DNA of 64,000 nt from Streptomyces sp. TSRI0281 (GTDB lineage Bacteria; Actinomycetota; Actinomycetes; Streptomycetales; Streptomycetaceae): NCBI RefSeq assembly GCF_001905125.1, contig NZ_LWLE01000012.1, positions 569,918 through 633,917 on the forward strand, given 5' to 3'. The notes under the pieces are model-generated. The model had not been told where the DNA came from. It saw only the letters and a program-made list of their open reading frames with translations, and did not search any database. Positions 38,601-49,039 of the stretch are shown one piece after another. Every line of letters begins with the position of its first letter. The stretch's first letter is position 1. A program made the position numbers and the translations under genes.

Positions 38601-41600
38601 TCGCGACGTACGGGGGGCAGGCGCGGCAGCGTCCCCTCCGGCTGGGTTCGGTGAAGTCGAACATCGGTCACACCCAGGCCGCTGCCGGAGTGGCCGGCGT
38701 GATCAAGATGGTGCAGGCGATGCGGCACGGCGTGCTGCCGCGCACCCTGCACGCCGACGAACCGACCCCCCGTGTCGACTGGTCCACGGGGCGGATCGCG
38801 CTGCTGAGCCGGGCGGAGGAGTGGCCCGCGACGGACCGTCCGCGCCGGGCGGGGGTGTCCTCGTTCGGCATCAGTGGCACCAACGCCCATGTGCTGCTCG
38901 AAGAGACTCCGGACGACGAGGAGGCCGCGCTGTCGCATGCGGCAGCGGACGGCGGGGTCGCGAGCGGCCACGTCGGGCCCGGGGCGGTGCTGGAAGGTGC
39001 GACACACCCCGGACCGGCCGCGGTGGCCTTTCCGGTGTCGGCCAGGAGCGTGCCGGGGCTGCGGGCCCAGGCGCGACGGCTGTACGACCAGGTGGTCGCC
39101 ACGCCCGACGTGTCCCTGGTGGACATCGGGTACTCACTCGCCACCACGCGTGCGGCCTTCGAGCACCGGGCCGTGCCGGTGGCCCGGGACCGTGACGGGC
39201 TGCTCGGCTCCCTGCGGGCCGTGGCGGAGGACGGCGGCGGGCGCGGAGCGCACACGAGCACGTCCCGCCACCGGGGCCCGCTGGCCCTGCTGTTCACCGG
39301 CCAGGGCAGCCAGCGCGTCGGTATGGGCCGTGAACTGTACGAGTCACGGGATCGGTATCCGGCCTTCGCCGCTTCGTTGGACGAGTGCTGTGCCCTGCTC
39401 GACACGCTGCTGCCGATGCCCCTGCGGGACGTCATGTTCGCCGAGCCCGGTACGGAGAGGGGCGCGCTGCTGGACACGACCCGGTTCACGCAGCCGGCGC
39501 TCTTCGTCCTGGAGACGGCCCTGTTCCGGCAGTTCGAGGCCTGGGGGGTACGCCCCGACCTGGTGGCAGGGCACTCGGTGGGCGAGGTGACGGCCGCACA
39601 TGTCGCTGGGGTGTTGTCCCTCGCTGACGCGTGCACACTGGTGGCGGCCCGTGGCCGGCTGATGGACGCGCTGCCTCCGGGCGGCGCGATGGCGGCGGTG
39701 GCCGCCGGCGCGGACGAGGTGGCCGCCCACCTCGCCGATACCGGGTGTGCGGTGGAGATCGCCGCGGTCAACGGCCCCGCCTCGGTGGTCGTCTCGGGCG
39801 ACGGGGCCGCGGTGGGGGAAGCTGCCGCGTACTTCCGGAAGCTGGGCCGTTCGGTGACGCCGCTGCGGGTCGGTCATGCCTTCCACTCCGCTCGGATGGA
39901 GCCCGTGCTGGCCGATTTCGCGGACGTGGTCCGGCGGCTTTCCTTCGCCGCGCCGCGGCTGCCTCTGATCACCGCCGTGCACGGCCGGGCGGCCACCGAC
40001 GAGGAGCTGTGCACACCGGAGTTCTGGGTGGACCACGTCCGCCGTCCGGTCCTCTTCGCCGATTCGGTGGCGCACCTGGGCGACCGAGGCGCGGCACACT
40101 ACGTCGAACTGGGGCCGGACGGGGTGCTCACCGGCCTGGTACGAGACTGCCTCGCCTCCACCGGGCCAATCTCCACCGGACCGGCCTCGACCGGCCTGGC
40201 CCCCTCCGGACCGGCCTCGACCGGCCTGGCCCCCTCCGGACCGGCCTCGACCGGCCTGGTCCCCTCCGGACCGGCCTCGACCGGCCTGGTCTCCTCCGGA
40301 CCGGCCCCGACCGGCCTGCTCTCCTCCGGACCGGCCCCGACCGACCCGGACACGGGCGAGGCGGACGGCGGCAAGCGGGGTCCGGCACCGCTGGTCCTGC
40401 CGACACTGCGCGGCACGCGGCCGGAGGCGGACGCCCTGCTCGACACGCTGGCCACGCTGCACGCCCACGGCGTGCCCGTCGACTGGCAGGCCGTCTTCGC
40501 CGGGCGCGGTGGCCGCCGCGTCGCACTGCCCACGTACACGTTCCAGCGCCGCCGGTACTGGCTGGAGGCCGCCCCGGAACTTACGCCCGTGTCCCCGACG
40601 GCCGAGACCACCCACCCGTTCCTGCAGTCGGCCACCCGCACGGCCGACGACGACGGATTGCTGCTGAGCGGGGTGCTTTCGGTGCGCGAACAGCCGTGGC
40701 TCGCCGACCATGTGGTGGCCGGACAGATCTTGCTACCGGCGACCGCCTTCGTCGAAATGGCCCTTCACGCAGGTGAGTTGGCGGGTACGACCATTCTGGA
40801 CGAGCTCGTCCTGACCGCGCCGCTGCCCTTGCCCCCGGACGGCGCAGTGGCCTTGCAGGTGAAGGTGGCGGGGGCGGACGAAGCGGGACGGCGGACCGTG
40901 CTCTTCCACTCCCGGCCGCACACTCCGGCGGGTGACCGGCCCTGGCTCCGGAACGCCGCCGGAACTCTTTCGACGGCACAGCCGCCCCTGGACGGGGGAG
41001 CGACCGCCACCGAAACCGGCGGCGCGTCCGGCCAGGACGCGCCCCGGCCGGACGCGTCCTGGCCGCCGGAGGAGACGGTGCCGCTGCATGCCGACGGGCC
41101 GGGGACCGGACCGTACGAGCGGCTGGCCGCCGACGGGTTGCGCTACGGCCCCGCCTTCCAGGGTATGCGTGCTGCCTGGAGGCACGGGGAGGAGCTGTAC
41201 GCCGACGTCGTGCTGCCCGAAGCGGCCCGGACCCCGCGCCCGGAGGCGGGCGGCCCCGACTTCGGCCTGCATCCCGCGCTGCTCGACGCGGCGCTGCACG
41301 CCCTGGCCCTGGACAGCCTTGTCACGAACGGTTCCGGGACAGGCAGCCCCGCGGCCGGTGGGCTGTCCCTGCCGTTCGCCTTCAGCGGAGTGCGCGTGCA
41401 CACCACCCGGGCACAGCGCGTGCGGGTCCGGCTGACCCCAGGGCCCGACGGCCAGGCCGGGGTGGAGCTGACCGACGAGACAGGCGCACCGGTGGCGACG
41501 GTCCGATCGCTGACGCTGCGGCCTCTTCCGCGTACCGGCTCGGCGACGGCGGAGGCCGCCACCGCTGCTCTCCACCGGACGGACTGGGTGCCGCTGACCG

Positions 41601-44269
41601 AGCCGCCCGCACCCGTGACGATGCCCCGCTGGGGGGTTCTGGGCCCGGCGGGCACACCGCTGGTGGACGCCCTCGCGCCCCCGGGTTCCGGCGTTCCGGT
41701 GTACCCGGGCCCGGCGGCGTCCGATGCGTCGTCGGCCGTCGTCGTGGCACCGTGCCCGCTGCCGGACACGACCGGCGACGCGCAGGACCAAGCTGCCGGG
41801 ATGCTGCGCGCAGCGGGCTGGGCGCTGAAGCTCGTGCAGGAGTGGCTGGCCGAACCGCACCTGTCCCGCTCCCGCCTGGTCCTCGTGACGTCCGGCGCCG
41901 TCACTTCGGCAGACGACGGTTTCCCGGCGGACGGCACCGCTCGCGGGAATGACGACCGGTCCGGTGAAGCAGCGTCCGTACCGTTGCACGCTCCGGTGTG
42001 GGGACTGGTCCGCTCCGCCCTGCGGGAGAATCCGGGCCGCTTCGCCCTGATCGATGTGGACGAACACCCCGGCTCCTGGAGCGCCCTGCCCGCCCTGCTG
42101 GCCGCCCCGGTACCGGAGGCGGCCGTACGCCGAGGGGCGGCATACGTACCGAAACTGGTGCCGGTGGCCGAGGCGGCACCGAAGCCGACGAAGCGGCGGC
42201 CGCTCGACCCGGAAGGCACCGTCCTGGTCACCGGCGGCACAGGTTCCCTGGGCATGCTGGTGGCGCGGCACCTGGTCACCGCTCACGGAGTCCGGCATCT
42301 GCTGCTCGTCGGCCGCCGCGGGCCGGATGCCCCGGGGGCCCGGGAACTCGTCGCGGAGCTGCGGGAGGCGGGCGCCCAGGCGACCGTTCACGCCTGTGAC
42401 GTCGCGGACCGGACCGCGCTCGCCGCGCTGCTCGACACGGTACCGGCGGCCCACCCGCTGACCGGTGTGGTGCACAGCGCCGGAGTGCTCGACGACGGAG
42501 TCGTCACGGCGCTCACCACCGACCGTCTGAGGCAGGTGCTGCGCCCCAAGGCGGACGCCGCCCTGGCTCTGCACGAACTGACCCGGGGACACGACCTGGC
42601 CGTGTTCGCGCTGTTCTCCTCGGTGGCGGGCACCTTCGGCTCCGCCGGCCAGGCCAACTACGCCGCGGCCAACTGCGCGCTGGACGCCTTGGCACGACAC
42701 CGCGGGCGGCTCGGACTGCCCGGTACGTCGATCGTCTGGGGCCCCTGGCGGCAGAACGAAGGAATGATGGAGCACCTCGGCGACGCGGATCGGCAGCGGA
42801 TGGACCGCGCCGGGTTCGGCCCGCTCGGGCCGGAGGAAGGCCTGGCGCTGTTCGACGCCGCCGTGGCCGGGGACGAACCCGTGGTGGTGGCCGCCCGCCT
42901 CGCCCCGGCCGCCCTCCGCGGCTCCGAACCGGCGGCGAACCGGCTCCGCACACCTGCCGCCGACGCCGACGAGGGAGGCGGGGACCGACTCGGCCGGGCG
43001 CCGACGACTGCTCGACCCGGCGAGCAGGGCGGGGCGCTGCTCACGAAGGTCCGGACCCTCGCCGCCCGCGTCCTGGGCCATGGGGAGGGGGCGAGCGAGA
43101 TCGACGAGGACACCCTGCTGGCAGACCTGGGGCTGGACTCCCTGGCCGCGGTCGATCTGCGCAATGAGCTCGCGGCGTGGACGGGGCTGGCACTGCCGTC
43201 GACGCTCCTGTTCGACTTCCCGACACCGCGCGCGCTCGCCGCCGAGCTGACGCGGCGATTTGCCGCCGAGGCGCCTCCTGCGGGCGCCGCGCCCGACGGC
43301 CCGGGGAGCCCGCAGGCCCGGCCTGAGGCCGCCGGACTTGCGGGCTCCCCGGGCCTACCGGCGGACGACGGCACGGGAGGCGGTCCGGCGGGCAGTCCGG
43401 CGGCGGGCACTGGACCGGACGCCCGGATGCGGGCCGCCGACGCACCGCACAGCGGCGGAGCTCCGGACTCCCTGGGCGCACTCTTTCGTACCGCCTGCGC
43501 CCGGGGACGGAGCTGGGACGGCATGGTGCTCCTCACCATCGCCGCGCGCCTGCGCCCGGTCTTCGACGGGACCGGGGCGCCCGGTGCGACCCACGAACCC
43601 GTCATGCTCACGGCGGGCGGTACAGGCGCCCGGCTGGTCTGTTCCCCCGCGCTCAGCGCCCTGTCCGGACCGCAGGAGTACGCGCGCCTCGGTGCCGGAC
43701 TGCGAGGGCTGCGCCCGGTTTCCGCGGTGCGGCACCCGGGGTTCGAGCCCCGAGAGGCTCTGCCCGCCACACTGGACGCCCTCGTCACCGCCCAGGCCGA
43801 CGCCGTCCGCGCAGCCGCGGCCGGAGGTCCGGCGGTACTGCTGGGGCGGTCGGCCGGTGGCTGGGTGGCCCATGCCGTGGCCGAGCGTCTGGAGTCCGAG
43901 GGTGCCGCTCCGGCGGCCGTCGTCCTGGTGGACACCTATCCCCCCGGTCACGGTGACCGGGGTCAGGCGCTCTCCGCGATGACCTCGGACATGCTGCGCC
44001 GGGCGGGGGAGTTCGCCGCGGCCGAGACCGACCGACTCACCGCCATGGCCGGATACTTCGAGCTCTTCAGTGACTGGAAACCCGCGCCGCTCGCCTGTCC
44101 CACCCTGTACGTCCGGGCCCGGGACCTGCTGCCCGGCGCCGAACCCGCCCCGGACTGGATCCTGCCGCACGCCGAGGTCACCGTGCCCGGGGACCACTTC
44201 ACCATGCTGGAGGAACACGCCCGTACCACCGCACTCGCCATCCACCGGTGGCTCGGCGACCGGGCCTGA
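35678..44269 (+). CDS. Type I PKS: AMP ligase-ACP-KS-AT-DH-KR-ACP-TE
   Basis: A 2863-residue protein holding a whole assembly line. Residue positions are approximate. An AMP ligase (1-550: [28 protein letters not shown]) activates a carboxylic acid starter and passes it to ACP1 (DLGMDSLT, 592). KS (650-1075) has TACSSSL, EAHGTGT and KSNIGH. AT (1200-1480) has GHSVGE and HAFH, the malonyl-CoA signature. DH (1645-1900) has [10 protein letters not shown] and LLDAALH. KR (2180-2400) has GGTGSLG, catalytic NYAAAN and the B-type LDD. ACP2 has DLGLDSL (2488). TE (2600-2860) has GRSAGG and a late GDHF. ER is absent, so one extension would give an alpha,beta-unsaturated acid. AAGGAGG seven bases before the GTG fixes the start. 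No tailoring gene is adjacent. Confidence 0.92.
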   Translation: MGTHADVVTSLPELLKNHARRLGDKVCFQDRLRHVTYRELERRTARLAGHLADLGLARGDRVAVLLGNRVEAVESLLAVTRAGGVGVPLDIGNSEAELTRLLDDSGARVLITDGVCLTRRPTPAVRPGLTVVVAEGGDEDGAEDGSRAEDGAGDRLATGAEGVLRYEELAGTEPQSPARDDLGLDEVAWLLYTSGSSGVPKGVLSTQRNRLSTVATGLVGVLGLSERDRVLWPLPLHHAMSQVVCFLGVTAVGASAVLLPRFSVAEVLGELREEDASFTLLGGVPTTYSALLDAVRGERSGIDGGKAGGGLGAPALRGCVSAGAAAGPGFRESFEAICGVPYLEHYGSTEAGPVTMPAPGEAIVSGASRAWGRVLPGTRVRVGGGPDGRDTGEGELWVNGPGVMVGYHGRPEATAEVLRDGWFRTGDLARIDAFGGLAITGRASDLIIRGGVNIHPSEVEAVLRRLPGVADAAVAGRPHSVFGEVPIGYLVPEPGGAVLDRGRVLAACRAELSGFKVPVELFEVAEIPRTASGKTLRRNLADLPARALVAAATGKPSEDLLALVRNEVAAVLGCAPQAVEPSTALRDLGMDSLTATVLRERLSAVTGLPLSEAVAFDFPTAAALADHLGSQNAAAPSGTGPVNRSAARPDGDPVVIVGMACRYPGGVTSPEELWRLVADGRDAIGPFPTDRGWDAEALYDPDPGRPGRTYVREGGFLSGADRFDPGFFGISPREALAMDPQHRLLLEVAWEAFEHAGLVPDALRGSATGVYVGLMYSDYARHLTRTPEHVEGYLGLGNAGSVASGRIAYTFGLEGPALTVDTACSSSLVALHLAAQALRRGECAYALAGGATVMSGPSSFVEFSRQRALSPDGRCKAFGASADGTGWAEGAGMLLLSRLSEARRAGLPVLAVVRGSAVNQDGASNGLTAPHGPAQQRVIRQALVDAGLNAGDIDAVEAHGTGTRLGDVIEAEAFFATYGGQARQRPLRLGSVKSNIGHTQAAAGVAGVIKMVQAMRHGVLPRTLHADEPTPRVDWSTGRIALLSRAEEWPATDRPRRAGVSSFGISGTNAHVLLEETPDDEEAALSHAAADGGVASGHVGPGAVLEGATHPGPAAVAFPVSARSVPGLRAQARRLYDQVVATPDVSLVDIGYSLATTRAAFEHRAVPVARDRDGLLGSLRAVAEDGGGRGAHTSTSRHRGPLALLFTGQGSQRVGMGRELYESRDRYPAFAASLDECCALLDTLLPMPLRDVMFAEPGTERGALLDTTRFTQPALFVLETALFRQFEAWGVRPDLVAGHSVGEVTAAHVAGVLSLADACTLVAARGRLMDALPPGGAMAAVAAGADEVAAHLADTGCAVEIAAVNGPASVVVSGDGAAVGEAAAYFRKLGRSVTPLRVGHAFHSARMEPVLADFADVVRRLSFAAPRLPLITAVHGRAATDEELCTPEFWVDHVRRPVLFADSVAHLGDRGAAHYVELGPDGVLTGLVRDCLASTGPISTGPASTGLAPSGPASTGLAPSGPASTGLVPSGPASTGLVSSGPAPTGLLSSGPAPTDPDTGEADGGKRGPAPLVLPTLRGTRPEADALLDTLATLHAHGVPVDWQAVFAGRGGRRVALPTYTFQRRRYWLEAAPELTPVSPTAETTHPFLQSATRTADDDGLLLSGVLSVREQPWLADHVVAGQILLPATAFVEMALHAGELAGTTILDELVLTAPLPLPPDGAVALQVKVAGADEAGRRTVLFHSRPHTPAGDRPWLRNAAGTLSTAQPPLDGGATATETGGASGQDAPRPDASWPPEETVPLHADGPGTGPYERLAADGLRYGPAFQGMRAAWRHGEELYADVVLPEAARTPRPEAGGPDFGLHPALLDAALHALALDSLVTNGSGTGSPAAGGLSLPFAFSGVRVHTTRAQRVRVRLTPGPDGQAGVELTDETGAPVATVRSLTLRPLPRTGSATAEAATAALHRTDWVPLTEPPAPVTMPRWGVLGPAGTPLVDALAPPGSGVPVYPGPAASDASSAVVVAPCPLPDTTGDAQDQAAGMLRAAGWALKLVQEWLAEPHLSRSRLVLVTSGAVTSADDGFPADGTARGNDDRSGEAASVPLHAPVWGLVRSALRENPGRFALIDVDEHPGSWSALPALLAAPVPEAAVRRGAAYVPKLVPVAEAAPKPTKRRPLDPEGTVLVTGGTGSLGMLVARHLVTAHGVRHLLLVGRRGPDAPGARELVAELREAGAQATVHACDVADRTALAALLDTVPAAHPLTGVVHSAGVLDDGVVTALTTDRLRQVLRPKADAALALHELTRGHDLAVFALFSSVAGTFGSAGQANYAAANCALDALARHRGRLGLPGTSIVWGPWRQNEGMMEHLGDADRQRMDRAGFGPLGPEEGLALFDAAVAGDEPVVVAARLAPAALRGSEPAANRLRTPAADADEGGGDRLGRAPTTARPGEQGGALLTKVRTLAARVLGHGEGASEIDEDTLLADLGLDSLAAVDLRNELAAWTGLALPSTLLFDFPTPRALAAELTRRFAAEAPPAGAAPDGPGSPQARPEAAGLAGSPGLPADDGTGGGPAGSPAAGTGPDARMRAADAPHSGGAPDSLGALFRTACARGRSWDGMVLLTIAARLRPVFDGTGAPGATHEPVMLTAGGTGARLVCSPALSALSGPQEYARLGAGLRGLRPVSAVRHPGFEPREALPATLDALVTAQADAVRAAAAGGPAVLLGRSAGGWVAHAVAERLESEGAAPAAVVLVDTYPPGHGDRGQALSAMTSDMLRRAGEFAAAETDRLTAMAGYFELFSDWKPAPLACPTLYVRARDLLPGAEPAPDWILPHAEVTVPGDHFTMLEEHARTTALAIHRWLGDRA
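40171..40350 (+). repeat. Six tandem copies of a 30-bp unit in the PKS gene
   Basis: The units CYCCWCCGGACCGGCCYCGA plus CCGRCC(T/C)GG(N) are repeated in six 30-base blocks. They encode a flexible [10 protein letters not shown]-type linker between the AT and the post-AT region. The later copies have diverged slightly. Confidence 0.92.
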
Positions 44270-44284
44270 GGACGTCCGGGGAAC

Positions 44285-44352
44285 GGTACGGGTGCGGGTG
44301 TGCGGAACGGCTACGTCGCACACACCCGTACCCGTACCCGTACCCGTACCCG
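44285..44352 (+). terminator. Long hairpin with CCCGTA repeats after the PKS gene
   Basis: The arm 44285-44304 pairs almost fully with 44317-44338 around a 12-base loop. The distal arm runs into four tandem CCCGTA hexamers (44325-44348). It begins 15 bases after the PKS stop codon and is probably its terminator. Confidence 0.7.
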
Positions 44353-44459
44353 CGACCAATGCTGTTCGCTGCGGATCGTCATGTGCCCTTGGGCTAGGGG
44401 CCGTCCATCGCCGCCGGAAACCAGGTGGCCTCGGCGAACCACCTGGCTATGGTTGGGCC

Positions 44460-45011
44460 ATGCCCGAGCTGAAGCGGCTGCATGTCAGCCATGCCCCGGC
44501 GGTCTTGGCCTTCGAGTTGTCGAATCGCGCCTACTTCGCTGCCTCGGTCTCCGACCGCGGCGACGACTTCTTCGCCCAGTTCACCGACAGGTACAACGCC
44601 TTGCTGGCTGAGCAGGAGACGGGCATCTGCGCCTTCTACGTGCTCGTTGCCGAGGACAGCTCGGTCCTCGGCAGGTTCAACCTGGTCGACATCGAGGACC
44701 GCGCCGCGGAGCTCGGCTACCGGGTCGCGCAGCACGTGGCCGGCCGCGGCGTGGCGACCGCGACCGTCCGGGACGTGTGCCGACTGGCGGCGGCCCAGCA
44801 CGGGCTGCGCACCTTGCGAGCGGCCACGGCCTGCCAGAATGTCGCGTCCCAAAAGGTGCTGACCAACGCCGGGTTCGTCCCCGTCGGCCGCGTCGACCCC
44901 GCCCACATCGGCGGTAAGCCGGGCACCTGGTATCAGCGTGACCTGGTGCTCCAGCCATCCAGCACGATCTTGCCTGGGCACCGGCTGCGGGAAGGCCCCG
45001 GCCACCGTTGA
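44460..45011 (+). CDS. GNAT-family N-acetyltransferase
   Basis: A 183-residue acetyltransferase of the RimJ/RimL type, using acetyl-CoA to acetylate an N-terminal or small-molecule amine. The motif A region reads AELGYRVAQHVAGRGVATAT, with the acetyl-CoA loop RVAQHVAGRGVA, followed by the motif B helix NVASQKVLTNAGF. Full family length. It follows the PKS but is separated from it by a strong hairpin, so joint function is doubtful. The start ATG lies at 44460; no strong ribosome binding site was seen. Confidence 0.87.
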   Translation: MPELKRLHVSHAPAVLAFELSNRAYFAASVSDRGDDFFAQFTDRYNALLAEQETGICAFYVLVAEDSSVLGRFNLVDIEDRAAELGYRVAQHVAGRGVATATVRDVCRLAAAQHGLRTLRAATACQNVASQKVLTNAGFVPVGRVDPAHIGGKPGTWYQRDLVLQPSSTILPGHRLREGPGHR

Positions 45012-45295
45012 TCATCGGTGTGTGAAGACCAACGGTCTTGTGCCGACCGCGGGTGACTGCGTAGACCCTGCCTGCTGGCATGAGGTGTCCGAGGGCCTGA
45101 TCGGCCTGATCGGCCGGGTCGCGAGGGGACACCGGCGCCGTTCGCGAAGAATGTCGCGTCCATGCCGTTGGGGCCATAGATGCCGGTGAACGGCGTGCAC
45201 CATATGCGCCTCTGAGCACTCCGGGGGCGACCGTTCACCGTACGTCCGACGCGCCGCTTCGGGAGTCGTGTGCTCCTGGCGGATACGGTGATCCG
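45012..45295. other. Intergenic stretch
   Basis: About 280 bases. A minus-strand frame reads WCTPFTGIYGPNGMDATFFA, protein-like but without start or family. It may be a remnant. Confidence 0.3.
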
Positions 45296-46138
45296 ATGAC
45301 CACTGTCAACGCCCATGAGGTCGTCCTGGGCATCGAGTCCTTCGGTGACGACGCCGCACCACTCGTCCTGCTCGCGGGCGGGACGACGATGCTCTCCTGG
45401 CCCGACGCGCTCTGCGAGCGCCTCGCCGCGGGCGGGCGCCGCGTGGTGCGCTACGACCTGCGCGACAGCGGCGAGTCGACGACGGCGGACCCGGAGGCGC
45501 CCGCCTACGACCTGCGCGACCTCGCCGCCGACGCGGCGGCTCTTGTCGACACGCTCGGCGGAGGGCCCGCGCACCTCGCGGGGATCGGCGTCGGTGGAAT
45601 GGTCGCCCAGGTGGCCGTGCTCGACCATCCGGGCGCGTTCTCGGCGCTCACCCTGGCCGGCACCCGCGCGGTCGCGCCCGGCCCGCCCGACGACGACCTC
45701 CCCGACCATGACCAGGCGACGATGGGCCGGCTGTTCGCGCATCCGATGCCCGACTGGACCGACCGCGAGGCGGTGGGGGAGTTCGCTGCCGCCGGTGCGG
45801 AGATCCTCGGCGACGACCCCGTCGCCGCGCGCGCGATCGCCGAGCGCATCTGGGACCGCACGCCCGGCACCGTACCCCCGGTCCAGATGGCCAACCAGAT
45901 GGGCATGGTGTTCTCCAAGCTCGACTGCAAACCCCGCTGGCGCGAGCGCCTGCCCGAGGTCGAGGTGCCCACGCTCGTCGTTCACGGCCGCCGCGACCGG
46001 TTCTTCCCGGTCGGCAATGGCGAGGCGATCGCGCGCGAGATCCCTGGGGCGCGGCTGCTCGTCCTCGAAGAGGCCGCCACCGCGATCCCCGATGCGGCGG
46101 CACGGGAGGTCGCCGAGGCGATGCTCGCGCTCGGGTAG
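45296..46138 (+). CDS. Alpha/beta-hydrolase-fold protein lacking nucleophile and catalytic His
   Basis: A 280-residue protein with the alpha/beta-hydrolase layout: LVLLAGGTTMLSWP (oxyanion loop), VVRYDLRDSGES, and the acid residue region LVVHGRRDRFFP. The nucleophile elbow reads GIGVGG where hydrolases have GxSxGG, so Ser is replaced by Gly. The C-terminal motif where the catalytic His belongs (GHAxP in relatives) reads ATAIP. Two of three catalytic residues are therefore missing while the fold landmarks and the Asp remain. It is probably a non-hydrolytic binding protein or uses another chemistry. The gene is isolated, with a full-length, unbroken frame. Confidence 0.82.
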   Translation: MTTVNAHEVVLGIESFGDDAAPLVLLAGGTTMLSWPDALCERLAAGGRRVVRYDLRDSGESTTADPEAPAYDLRDLAADAAALVDTLGGGPAHLAGIGVGGMVAQVAVLDHPGAFSALTLAGTRAVAPGPPDDDLPDHDQATMGRLFAHPMPDWTDREAVGEFAAAGAEILGDDPVAARAIAERIWDRTPGTVPPVQMANQMGMVFSKLDCKPRWRERLPEVEVPTLVVHGRRDRFFPVGNGEAIAREIPGARLLVLEEAATAIPDAAAREVAEAMLALG

Positions 46139-46870
46139 AGGACGGCGTGTGCCGCGCGGGTACGGCATCCGCGCGGCAGTGGATGTCGGGGGCCCGGCAC
46201 GGCCGTGCGCCCGCGCCTGCGGAACTCGCGATGAACTGGGTGCGGTCGTTTCTGTACCCGCCGTCAGAACGGACACCGGCGGACGGCCGGCACGGTACTG
46301 GAGTCGACCGACACCAGCCGCTGGTGGAGACTCACCCGCGATTCGTAGCGTTCAGGTGCATCCCGCCGCGCGACCGCGGTCCGGAACCACCGCACCATCC
46401 CGTTGAGGACCGTCCGGTCGTCCAGCCGAGACCGCCCCGACGAGGTCCGGGGCAACAGTGGTTGCACCGGCGCCCACTCGGCCGCGATGCCGGACCGCCG
46501 TGATTCGGCCACGGATGCACCAGCGGCAACGGCCGACCGCCTGCTGCTCCCACGGGCGAGAAGACCGCCCCGGATGGCGACGGCTGACAGACTGGACGAC
46601 GTACTCCTCGAAACTGGTGGTTGCCTGCGCGGGTCCTGTCTGGCCGAGCCCTCGCCGAAGCGCTCAACGGCCGTCCTGCAGTGCACTTGCGCGCAAAGTC
46701 CAGGGTTCTCGCGCTGGTTGCCCATGACGGCCCGCACGCGTGAAGGACAGAATCCAGAGGTGCCGGAGTGGATGACGACCTCCTCCCCTCGACCTGCCGC
46801 AAGGCCACTCGTCGGCGTGCATGAGGCGATCGCACTCCGGCCACTCGTACTCACCAAAGGAGCTTTGGCT
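46139..46870. other. Intergenic region holding an IS remnant
   Basis: About 730 bases before the small secreted protein. The part 46275-46505 holds a minus-strand IS5-type fragment. The remainder contains no supportable gene. Confidence 0.4.
46275..46505 (-). pseudogene. IS5-type transposase fragment
   Basis: The frame reads EWAPVQPLLPRTSSGRSRLD, then RTVLNGMVRWFRTAVARRDA and PERYESRVSLHQRL, matching the N-terminal domain of IS5-family transposases (EWxxLxPLLP, GxxWRDxPERYG). It runs straight into SVDSSTVPA, which resembles a later catalytic segment, so an internal deletion has joined two parts. Confidence 0.6.
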
Positions 46871-47248
46871 ATGCGCAAGACTTTCGCCGGCATCGCAGGG
46901 GGCGTTCTGGCGCTCTCCGGTTTCCTGGCAACTCCCGCAGGTGCCTCCGCGCAATCCGAGGTGGCAGTGCGGTCTGCGGCTCCTTCCGCTGACTGCACGC
47001 ACTTCTATCGAGAGAGGGCCGAAGGCGCCACGGAGGGATACATCTGTGGGAATGTGGCCACGGGCTGGGTGCGGGACGACAGCGCGGACGGGCGGTGTCC
47101 CTTCACCCGATTCTGGGACCGGTGGACCAACGAGGCGGTCGACGGCCCGCAGGTTGGACCCAAGGGCGCGCAGATCGATTTCCGGGTGGCCACGACGACC
47201 AACAACCCCCTTCTCGGCTATGCCTCGATCGAATGGCGCAGTTGCTGA
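46871..47248 (+). CDS. Small secreted protein with four cysteines
   Basis: A 125-residue protein. AAAGGAG lies 7-8 bases before the ATG. A signal peptide (MRKTFAGIAGGVLALSGFLA, then cleavage near ASA) is followed by a mature domain of about 95 residues with four Cys (ADCTHF, YICGN, RCPF, and the terminal RSC), giving two likely disulfides. It is rich in Asp, Arg, Thr and aromatic residues. Not recognised; extracellular. Convergent with the AraC regulator gene, with only about 20 bases between. Confidence 0.7.
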   Translation: MRKTFAGIAGGVLALSGFLATPAGASAQSEVAVRSAAPSADCTHFYRERAEGATEGYICGNVATGWVRDDSADGRCPFTRFWDRWTNEAVDGPQVGPKGAQIDFRVATTTNNPLLGYASIEWRSC

Positions 47249-47269
47249 CGCTGAACCGCAGTCGGCATT

Positions 47270-48271
47270 TCAGGATGCAGACGGTCGGCCATCGGCAGGG
47301 AGTGCCACTCCGTGGCGGTGATCCTGGGGCGTGATCCCGTAAGCCACGCGGAAGGTGCGGCTGAACAAGGTCGCGTCGGTGAAGCCCCATTGTGCGGCGA
47401 TGGCGCGGATCGGCAGCGTACGTAGGCGCGGATTGCTGAGCGCGGCTCGCGCGCCCTCCAACCGCCGATGGCGGATCGTCGCGGAGACGGTCCGCTCCCG
47501 CTGCCGGAACAGGGCGTGGAGTGTGCGGACGGATATGTGGTGGTGTGCGGCAATGTCCGAGGGAGACAGCGTCTGATCCGTGAGGTTGGCGTCGATGAAG
47601 TGGTCGATACGCGCCAGCAGCACTCGGGTGCGGGACTCCGGCTGTACCCGGTCGAGCAGGCCGAGCCGACGCGCGAGGAAGGCGGTGGCCAGGTCCAGGG
47701 TTGCGGGCCCGAGCGCTCTGCAGTCCTGCTCGGTGAGTGTGGGGCCCTGGTCCATGATGCTGCACAGGTGGCGGGCCAGGACAACGCCCATGCCGTCGGC
47801 GGCCGGGAGATTCCGGACGAGCAGGTGATCGATCTTGGCGTGTGGCAGCGGGAGGAGCGCTCGCGGGAGGTGCACGATGACGGCGCGCGGGGCGTCCATC
47901 GGACTGCCGCTGACGGCTCGGCCGACGTAGGGGAGTGAGGAGCTCCACATGAGGAACTCGCCGACGGTTGCCCGGACATCCTCGCGCGCCTGGGACACCC
48001 ACATCTGGCCGCTGAGAACCAGGGTCAACTCGTATGTCTCCGGATCCGACTGGCGGATCAGCTCCGTAGTCCGTTGTGACCGTATGGGAGGAAAAGCCAG
48101 GGTGCTGGTTTGCACCGGTCCCATCGTCAAAGAGGCAAAGCTGCCCGTGAATTCGGCCGCGTGACTACTGGCATTCCGGGTGGGCGCCACGCCGCGGTTG
48201 ACAGTCTCGCACCACCAGTCGAACCTGTCCTCGGGTGGCAACGCGCTGCTGTCGAAGTACACGTACGCCAT
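47270..48271 (-). CDS. AraC-family transcriptional regulator
   Basis: A 333-residue protein. The N-terminal two thirds (MAYVYFDSSALPPEDRFDWW, then TYELTLVLSGQMWVSQ) matches the AraC-binding-like domain of the NphR/FeaR type, which often binds aromatic or amine ligands. The C-terminal pair of helix-turn-helices reads IDHFIDANLTDQTLSPSDIA and VRTLHALFRQ, then IRAIAAQWGFTDATLFSRTF. GGGAGAGG six bases before the ATG at 48271 supports this start. It diverges from a small hypothetical gene; the 275 bases between hold their promoters. Confidence 0.88.
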   Translation of the reverse strand: MAYVYFDSSALPPEDRFDWWCETVNRGVAPTRNASSHAAEFTGSFASLTMGPVQTSTLAFPPIRSQRTTELIRQSDPETYELTLVLSGQMWVSQAREDVRATVGEFLMWSSSLPYVGRAVSGSPMDAPRAVIVHLPRALLPLPHAKIDHLLVRNLPAADGMGVVLARHLCSIMDQGPTLTEQDCRALGPATLDLATAFLARRLGLLDRVQPESRTRVLLARIDHFIDANLTDQTLSPSDIAAHHHISVRTLHALFRQRERTVSATIRHRRLEGARAALSNPRLRTLPIRAIAAQWGFTDATLFSRTFRVAYGITPQDHRHGVALPADGRPSAS

Positions 48272-48546
48272 CGTTCGCCTCTCCCGGATCCCATGGTCCT
48301 TTCCACTGTCGGTGGTGGTCGCGTACAACACAACGCACCCGCCAGCCATGCGCTCCGCGCGGCGGACACGGCTGAGAACAGGTGATCGCGCCGACGTAGC
48401 CGGGCGTCGGGCCGTACGAGGTCCGCCGGCCGGACACGCGCCGGCGCGGTGGCAGACCACCCGGCCCGCACACGCCACCGGAAGATGTCGTGTGCTCGCC
48501 ATGGGCACCGGTCGATCGTCACCCTGTGTCGGTGGTGTGCGGCAGG

Positions 48547-48945
48547 ATGGCCGCCGTGGATACCGAGATACTGATAGATGTCTGGCAGCGGCTTCTCGCC
48601 GACCCTCGCAAGTCGTGGGTGCTGTTCGAGCACGGCACTTGTGTCGTGCTGACCGCCCCGAATGGAGAGCTTGCTGAACAGGCCACCGAGATCCTGAAGA
48701 AGTTCGGCCCGGCGCATGCCGGATCTTCGGCAGGAGACTTTGGGGTGATCGACCTCAAAGACGCCGAGGGATGGGTCGTCACCGGGCACCACAATGACGT
48801 CCTTACCTATGTCGGCCCTGATGAGCCTCAAGGTCAGTCAGAGGTCGCTGTCGGGCTGTTCGGACGTTCCAAGCGCCATCGGGATGGCGCCGAACTTCAC
48901 ATCGTCCATGTCGAGGACAAGCGAGGCTCAGCGGACCCGGCGTGA
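48547..48945 (+). CDS. Conserved-looking small protein, unknown function
   Basis: A 132-residue soluble protein. It opens MAAVDTEILIDVWQRLLADP and has a beta-rich centre (WVLFEHGTCVVLTAPNGELA, then GWVVTGHHNDVLTYVG) with alternating strands and helices. It resembles small immunity or stress-response proteins in shape, but no family was recognised. The start is uncertain between ATG 48547 and GTG 48556; neither has a strong ribosome binding site. Confidence 0.6.
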   Translation: MAAVDTEILIDVWQRLLADPRKSWVLFEHGTCVVLTAPNGELAEQATEILKKFGPAHAGSSAGDFGVIDLKDAEGWVVTGHHNDVLTYVGPDEPQGQSEVAVGLFGRSKRHRDGAELHIVHVEDKRGSADPA

Positions 48946-49039
48946 GTAGCTGCGCCTCACCGTCGGTGGTCGCGGGGGCATTTGGCCTTCATGAGTCAGC
49001 ACGACGAAGCATGTCCGGGTCCGTCGGGGAGGAGCGAAG

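Noticed and set aside
35705-43081. Long minus-strand open frames (over 600 codons) within the PKS region
   Set aside because: Antisense shadows of the PKS reading frame. Lack of stops reflects high GC content; no ribosome binding sites or motifs were seen.
45090-45220. Minus-strand sequence WCTPFTGIYGPNGMDATFFA
   Set aside because: It looks protein-like, but has no start, no family and is surrounded by low-quality frame. Not enough for a feature beyond a note.
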